Assembly (NCBI GenBank): GCA_900541725.1
Contig: UQLB01000023.1
Span: forward strand, 1 to 34,165
Direction of reading: 5' to 3'
DNA length: 34,165 nucleotides
Origin: an uncultured Collinsella sp.
GTDB taxonomy: Bacteria > Actinomycetota > Coriobacteriia > Coriobacteriales > Coriobacteriaceae
Shown here: positions 30,612-34,165 of the stretch, piece after piece
How positions within the stretch are numbered: position 1 is the first letter of the stretch
How the letters are laid out: each line of letters begins with the position of its first letter
Translations under genes and position numbers: made by a program
Notes under the pieces: model-generated
Databases searched by the model: none
What the model was told of the DNA's origin: nothing
The model's input: only the letters and a program-made list of their open reading frames with translations

Positions 30612-31131
30612 AAGCTTCCTTCGTATCTATTCGATTCTTCGCCGAAGGCGCGCCGGCCCACGGGCGAAATAACATGCACGTGCTATGCGTGCATCAGATA
30701 CGACAGGAAGAAAGCGGCTGCTCAGAGCGCACTTGGGGAACAACAGGAGAGGCCCCGTATACCAGGGGCCGCCGAATTGCGATGTATGCTTTGGTCAAAT
30801 CCTTCATAGCGGGGAGGTATTCTAGCAGCCGTCTTCGCCCCTTTCAAGGGATGTAGCCCAGACGTTGATTTTCTTCACCGAGGCGCCATCGTTGACGGGT
30901 GGCGTGCTTCTCTATCGCCACACCGCGGGGCGAGGGAACGCCGCGGCGAGCTTGTACATCGGCTATGTGTGCAGCTGCGAGCGTGTCGCCGGCGCGCGCT
31001 GGGCGCCAGTCCGATCCGGCCGACTCTTGCCGACGGTCGGTCGCCGTCCTCCTCCATCTCCGCCTGCTCTGTTTTTGCTCGGCTCCCTTGTCGTATCATG
31101 GACGGACGAGAATTGAGCGAAGGCGGTACGT
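30612..31131. other. 520-bp intergenic region
   Basis: Divergent upstream region of the MFS gene and the ArsC-like gene. It holds ATGCACG/CGTGCAT (30674-30680, 30688-30694) and a GGCCCC/GGGGCC hairpin near 30751-30770. Short open frames exist but none has a convincing start, length or similarity. Confidence 0.4.
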
Positions 31132-31473
31132 ATGAACATCCAGATATTCGGCACGAAGAAAAGCTTCGACACTAAGAAGGCGCAGCGCTATTTCAAGGAA
31201 CGTCGTGTGAAGTTCCAGTTCATCGACTTGAAGGAAAAGGGGATGAGCAAAGGCGAGCTCGAAAGCGTGGCGCGCGCCGTCGGCGGGATCGACGCTGTGA
31301 TCGATCCAAAGGCGAAAGATGCCGACACGGTTGCGCTCGTACAGTATCTTGCTGCCGACCAGAAGTTCGAAAAGGTGCTCGATAACCAGCAGATTCTTCG
31401 TGAGCCCATCGTTCGCAACGGCCGCCAGGCAACCGTTGGCTACGAGCCTGACGTGTGGAAGGGCTGGAAATAA
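31132..31473 (+). CDS. ArsC/Spx-family protein lacking cysteine
   Basis: A 113-residue thioredoxin-fold protein of the ArsC/Spx/YffB group. MNIQIFGTKKSFDTKKAQRY covers the active-site strand and helix, and QILREPIVRNGRQATVGYEP is the usual C-terminal cis-Pro region. The nucleophilic Cys of ArsC (in CGTSRNT) is replaced, the region reading GTKKSFDT, and the whole protein contains no Cys. It therefore cannot be a conventional arsenate reductase or a redox-sensing Spx. It starts at the ATG at 31132 with a modest AAGGCGG upstream. No ars genes are nearby. Confidence 0.82.
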   Translation: MNIQIFGTKKSFDTKKAQRYFKERRVKFQFIDLKEKGMSKGELESVARAVGGIDAVIDPKAKDADTVALVQYLAADQKFEKVLDNQQILREPIVRNGRQATVGYEPDVWKGWK

Positions 31474-31492
31474 AGCGGCTGGGAATAAAGTG

Positions 31493-31534
31493 AAGCGCCC
31501 ACGCCCGTGGTTTTATCCACGGACGCGGGCGCTT
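31493..31534. terminator. Hairpin after the ArsC-like gene
   Basis: AAGCGCCC...CCCGTGG (31493-31510) pairs with CCACGG...GGGCGCTT (31517-31534). The stem is strong but has no T-tract. Confidence 0.55.
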
Positions 31535-31632
31535 GCGTAAGACGTCTCTTGTCGTTTGAGTGGAGCGCCCCGGCGGCGCTGAACAACGCGCCCCGGCGAC
31601 GTGGCTCGGGGCTCTTTGTGCCGCACATCTAT

Positions 31633-31707
31633 GAGAGGAGATATTTGATGCGCATGGGCGCTACTCCATGTAGCCACCCTGAATGGCGGAAACTGCATGC
31701 TCGGTAA
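31633..31707 (+). pseudogene. Orphan ribosome binding site and start codon of a lost gene
   Basis: GAGAGGAG (31633-31640) stands 7 nt before ATG at 31648, a strong initiation site. The frame then reads MRMGATPC and ends at 31707 inside the antisense strand of the dehydratase gene. It looks like the first codons of a gene cut off where the dehydratase 3' end begins (about 31655-31660). Confidence 0.4.
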
Positions 31708-33439
31708 AGAACTTGAGCGTGCCGGAGGTATAGCGATTAGCCTTGGGCTTCCAAGCGGCGCGACGCTCGGCCAGGACGGCGTCGACCTCGGCCGGCTCCA
31801 TCTCCTTGCCGGCGATGCCCACGATGGACAGCGAGCGCTCGGGGATGTCGATCTGGATCAGGTCGCCTTCCTCGATCAGGGCAATCGGGCCGCCCACGGC
31901 AGCCTCGGGCGAAACATGACCGATAGCCGGGCCCTTGGAGGCGCCGGAGAAGCGGCCATCGGTGATCAGGGCAATGCTCGCACCCAGCTCGGGATCGCTG
32001 GCGATAGCCTCGGTGGTGTAGAACATCTCGGGCATACCGGAACCCTTGGGGCCCTCATAACGAATGATGACGGCATCGCCGGGCTTGATCTCGTGCGTCA
32101 GGACGGCGTGGATGGCGTCCTCCTCACAATCGAACGGGCGAGCCTTAAGCGTGGCCTGGAACATCTCGCGCGGAACAACCGTGTGCTTGACGACGGCACC
32201 CTCGGGGGCAAGGTTGCCGTGGAGGATGGCGATAGAGCCGTCGGTACCAAAAGCCTGGTCAAACGGGCGAATAATGTCTTCGCGCTTGAGGTTCCACTTC
32301 TCCAAGTAGCGGCCGCACTTCTCGTAGTAGCCGTTGTTCTTAAGGTCCTCGAGGTTTTCGCCGAGGGTCTTGCCGGTGACGGTCATGACATCGAGGTGAA
32401 GCATCGACTTGATCTCCTCCATGATGCGCGGCACGCCACCCGCATAGTAGAAGAACTGCGCCGGCCACTCGCCTGCGGGACGGACGTTGAGCAGGTAGTG
32501 GGCGCCACGGTGCAGGCGATCGAAGTCGTCGGCGGACATCTCGATGCCAAACTCGCGGGCGATCGCGGGGATGTGCAGCAGCGAGTTGGTGGAACCGGAG
32601 ATGGCGCCGTGGACCATGATGAGGTTCTCGAAGGACTCCTTGGTCACGATGTCGCGCGGACACAGGTTGTGCTCGGAGAGCCACACGGACTGACGGCCGG
32701 CCTCGCGCGCAAACTCACGCAGATCGGAGCTGGTTGCGGGCAACAGGGCCGTGCCGGGGAGCATAAGGCCCAGGGCCTCGGCGGTAACCTGCATGGTCGA
32801 CGCGGTGCCCATAAACGAGCAGGCGCCGCAGCTGGGGCATGCGTTGTGCTTGGCAAACTCAAGCTCCTCGCGGGAGATCTCGCCGCGCTCGTAGCGGGCA
32901 GAAATCGCGCCGAGCTGCTCCAAGGTCAACAGATCGGGACCGGCATCCATGACACCGCCGGTAACGACGATGGAGGGGATGTTGATGCGGCCCATGGCCA
33001 TGAGGTTTGCAGGCAGGCCCTTATCGCAGCTGGCGACAAAGACGCCGGCGTCGAACGGGGTGGCCTTGGCATGGATCTCGATCATGTTGGCGATCATGTC
33101 GCGGCTGGGCAGCGAGTAGTTGATGCCGTCGTGGCCCTGGGCCTCACCGTCGCAAATGTCGGTGCAGAAGTAACGGGCGCCGTGACCGCCAGCCTCGGCA
33201 ACGCCGGCACGGACCTCCTCGACGAGCTCAAACAGGCCGGCAGAACCCGGGTGCGAGTCGCCAAACGTCGACTCGATAATGACCTGCGGCTTGTCCAGGT
33301 CCTCGATGGACCAGCCAGAGCCCAGGCGCAGCGGGTCCATCTCGGGGCTGATGGTGCGAAACTTGCCGGAACGCGGCTGCAGCTTGGCAACCAGGTCGGC
33401 TGCCTCCTGCTGAATCTGTACCTTGGTCTTCTCGTCCAT
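31661..33439 (-). CDS. IlvD/Edd family dehydratase, probably for sugar acids
   Basis: A 592-residue dehydratase. Iron-sulfur and Mg-site motifs include TDICDGEAQGHDGINYSLPS (94-113), ASCDKGLPANLMAM (136-149) and CPSCGACSFMGTASTMQ (201-217). The CDKGLPA and FMGTAST forms resemble sugar-acid dehydratases such as YjhG/YagF more than IlvD (which has GMYTAN). The first Cys ligand region reads FGDSHPGS. Expected reaction: removal of water from an aldonate (gluconate, galactonate or xylonate) to a 2-keto-3-deoxy acid. The ATG at 33439 has GAGGAGAG 6 nt upstream. A GntP-type permease fragment lies upstream on the same strand, supporting the sugar-acid role. The name ilvD is withheld for that reason. 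Confidence 0.8.
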   Translation of the reverse strand: MDEKTKVQIQQEAADLVAKLQPRSGKFRTISPEMDPLRLGSGWSIEDLDKPQVIIESTFGDSHPGSAGLFELVEEVRAGVAEAGGHGARYFCTDICDGEAQGHDGINYSLPSRDMIANMIEIHAKATPFDAGVFVASCDKGLPANLMAMGRINIPSIVVTGGVMDAGPDLLTLEQLGAISARYERGEISREELEFAKHNACPSCGACSFMGTASTMQVTAEALGLMLPGTALLPATSSDLREFAREAGRQSVWLSEHNLCPRDIVTKESFENLIMVHGAISGSTNSLLHIPAIAREFGIEMSADDFDRLHRGAHYLLNVRPAGEWPAQFFYYAGGVPRIMEEIKSMLHLDVMTVTGKTLGENLEDLKNNGYYEKCGRYLEKWNLKREDIIRPFDQAFGTDGSIAILHGNLAPEGAVVKHTVVPREMFQATLKARPFDCEEDAIHAVLTHEIKPGDAVIIRYEGPKGSGMPEMFYTTEAIASDPELGASIALITDGRFSGASKGPAIGHVSPEAAVGGPIALIEEGDLIQIDIPERSLSIVGIAGKEMEPAEVDAVLAERRAAWKPKANRYTSGTLKFFTEHAVSAIQGGYME

Positions 33440-33461
33440 GATGCTCTCCTCTTTTGATTTG

Positions 33462-33480
33462 AACGGTTGTACCAATCGTT
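33462..33480. promoter_or_regulatory. Putative GntR-type operator before the dehydratase gene
   Basis: A 19-bp inverted repeat of form AACG-n-TTG-nnn-CAA-n-CGTT, starting 22 bp upstream of the start codon. TTG/CAA half-sites fit FCD-type GntR regulators, one of which (33726-34088, truncated) lies nearby. Confidence 0.5.
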
Positions 33481-33547
33481 GGTTAATGAATCAGGTGTAA
33501 ATGGGTACCGAGCGATGCACTCGGCGGAAGATGCTTAGCTACGCGAA

Positions 33548-33745
33548 CTAGGCGAAGAACGAAATCACCAGGGCGCAGGCAAGACCCGAAAGGCCGATGA
33601 GCGTCTCCATAATGGTCCAGGACTTGAGGGTGGTTTTCTCGTCAATCTCCAGGAACGAGGAGCACATCCAAAAACCGGCATCGTTGACGTGCGAGAGGGC
33701 CGTGGCGCCGCCGCAGATAGCACGCATGGCGGCCGAGCACGCAAC
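33548..33745 (-). pseudogene. 3' fragment of a GntP family gluconate permease
   Basis: The C-terminal 60 or so residues, AICGGATALSHVNDAGFWMC and TTLKSWTIMETLIGLSGLAC, match the end of GntP gluconate/H+ symporters. The reading frame stays open to 33769, but similarity stops near 33740, where the opposite-strand GntR fragment begins. The 5' nine-tenths of the gene are missing. It would have been upstream of, and probably cotranscribed with, the dehydratase. Confidence 0.8.
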
Positions 33746-34088
33746 CAACGACCAGGTCGTCTGTATCAAAGAGCTCTGCGACGAATCCGAGCACCTGGCC
33801 GAGGCCGGTGAGGATTACTCCGCCGCCGACACCGCGTTCCACAATGCCATTGCCGAGAGCTCCGGAAACCTCGTCGTTCCCCGCCTGATGGGCGTGCTCA
33901 AGGCATCCGTCCCCCTCTTTATCGACGTGACTGGCAAAAAGCTCGTCGAGGAAACTATCCGCACGCACCGCGATGTGGCCGACGCCATCGCCTCGCGCAA
34001 TCCCACCGCCGCGCACGACGCGATGTATCTGCACCTGGTGTATAACCGCAACATGATTGCGGAGGGAGCAGAAGCAAAAGGCATTTAG
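33726..34088 (+). pseudogene. 3' fragment of a GntR (FCD) regulator
   Basis: From MAAEHATNDQVVCIKELCDE onward the frame encodes an FCD ligand-binding domain: DTAFHNAIAESSGNLVVPRL, the metal-binding His in TIRTHRDVADAIASRN, and HLVYNRNMI near the end. The N-terminal winged helix is absent. The frame remains open upstream of 33726, but that part is antisense to the GntP fragment. Positions 34089-34165 show nothing recognisable. Confidence 0.78.
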
Positions 34089-34165
34089 GGCCCGACAATA
34101 ATCTTTCTTTGGCAAACTCGGTCCTGACTACCGCAACTATATCCGTACGGTTCGGGGAGTCGGCT

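Noticed and set aside
31132..31473. Arsenate reductase ArsC
   Set aside because: The protein has no cysteine and there are no arsenic resistance genes nearby.
31661..33439. Dihydroxy-acid dehydratase IlvD of branched-chain amino acid synthesis
   Set aside because: The GMYTAN-type motif is replaced by FMGTAST and the neighbour is a gluconate permease, so a sugar-acid substrate is more likely. No other ilv or leu genes are present.

Overview
The window looks like a chromosomal segment of a high-GC gut actinobacterium of the class Coriobacteriia, most likely Collinsella. This is inferred from GC-rich coding, an OmpR-type (not MerR-type) GlnR-like regulator beside glnA, a MoaC-MobB fusion, and many long intergenic palindromes. 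I could run no database search.

Layout. 1-2.7 kb: moaA followed by a moaC-mobB fusion (molybdenum cofactor), minus strand. 2.8-4.1 kb: a nuclease-like hypothetical gene lying between two near-identical palindromes. 4.2-7.9 kb: a heterodimeric ABC exporter. 8.1-10.4 kb: a MATE exporter with a MerR-type regulator. 10.4-12.2 kb: two toxin-antitoxin pairs and the decayed 3' end of a second MerR gene. 12.2-18.5 kb: ligA, an HtrA protease, a GlnR-like regulator and a glutamine-synthetase-like gene whose metal-binding residues are largely replaced. 18.6-19.4 kb: a HepT/MntA module whose nucleotidyltransferase carries a RelB/DinJ-like N-terminus. 19.5-24.9 kb: a 2-keto-3-deoxygluconate (KDG) locus with a LacI repressor, KDG kinase, KDPG aldolase, an FCD-type GntR regulator and a small membrane protein. 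24.9-26.2 kb: an ATPase behind a 10-bp tandem array. 26.2-27.9 kb: a dead integrase and a tRNA-Met 3' half, the scar of an integrated element. 28.2-31.5 kb: MGMT-like, CBS, MFS and ArsC-like genes. 31.7-34.1 kb: an IlvD/Edd-family (probably aldonate) dehydratase, then fragments of a GntP permease and a GntR regulator joined head to head.

How the genes may work together. GntP could import gluconate or a similar aldonate, the dehydratase could make KDG, and KdgK and Eda would turn it into pyruvate and glyceraldehyde-3-phosphate. The LacI repressor probably controls both kdgK-eda and the membrane-protein gene at 24.2 kb, because the identical 16-bp operator ACGAAACCGATTTCGT lies in both promoters.

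Most interesting signal. Two copies of a structured RNA, with different stems but the same loop and the same joining sequence GTGCCTCCGATAACC, precede eda (21850-21982) and the membrane-protein gene (24088-24212). The stems covary and the apical loop can form a pseudoknot with a downstream GACT. A second covarying hairpin, with a 22-nt ACCCTACC loop, sits just downstream of each LacI operator. Together these look like an undescribed riboswitch-like or ribozyme-like system of a sugar-acid regulon.

Caution. The joins near 31.65 kb and 33.74 kb truncate genes and could be genuine rearrangements or assembly chimeras.
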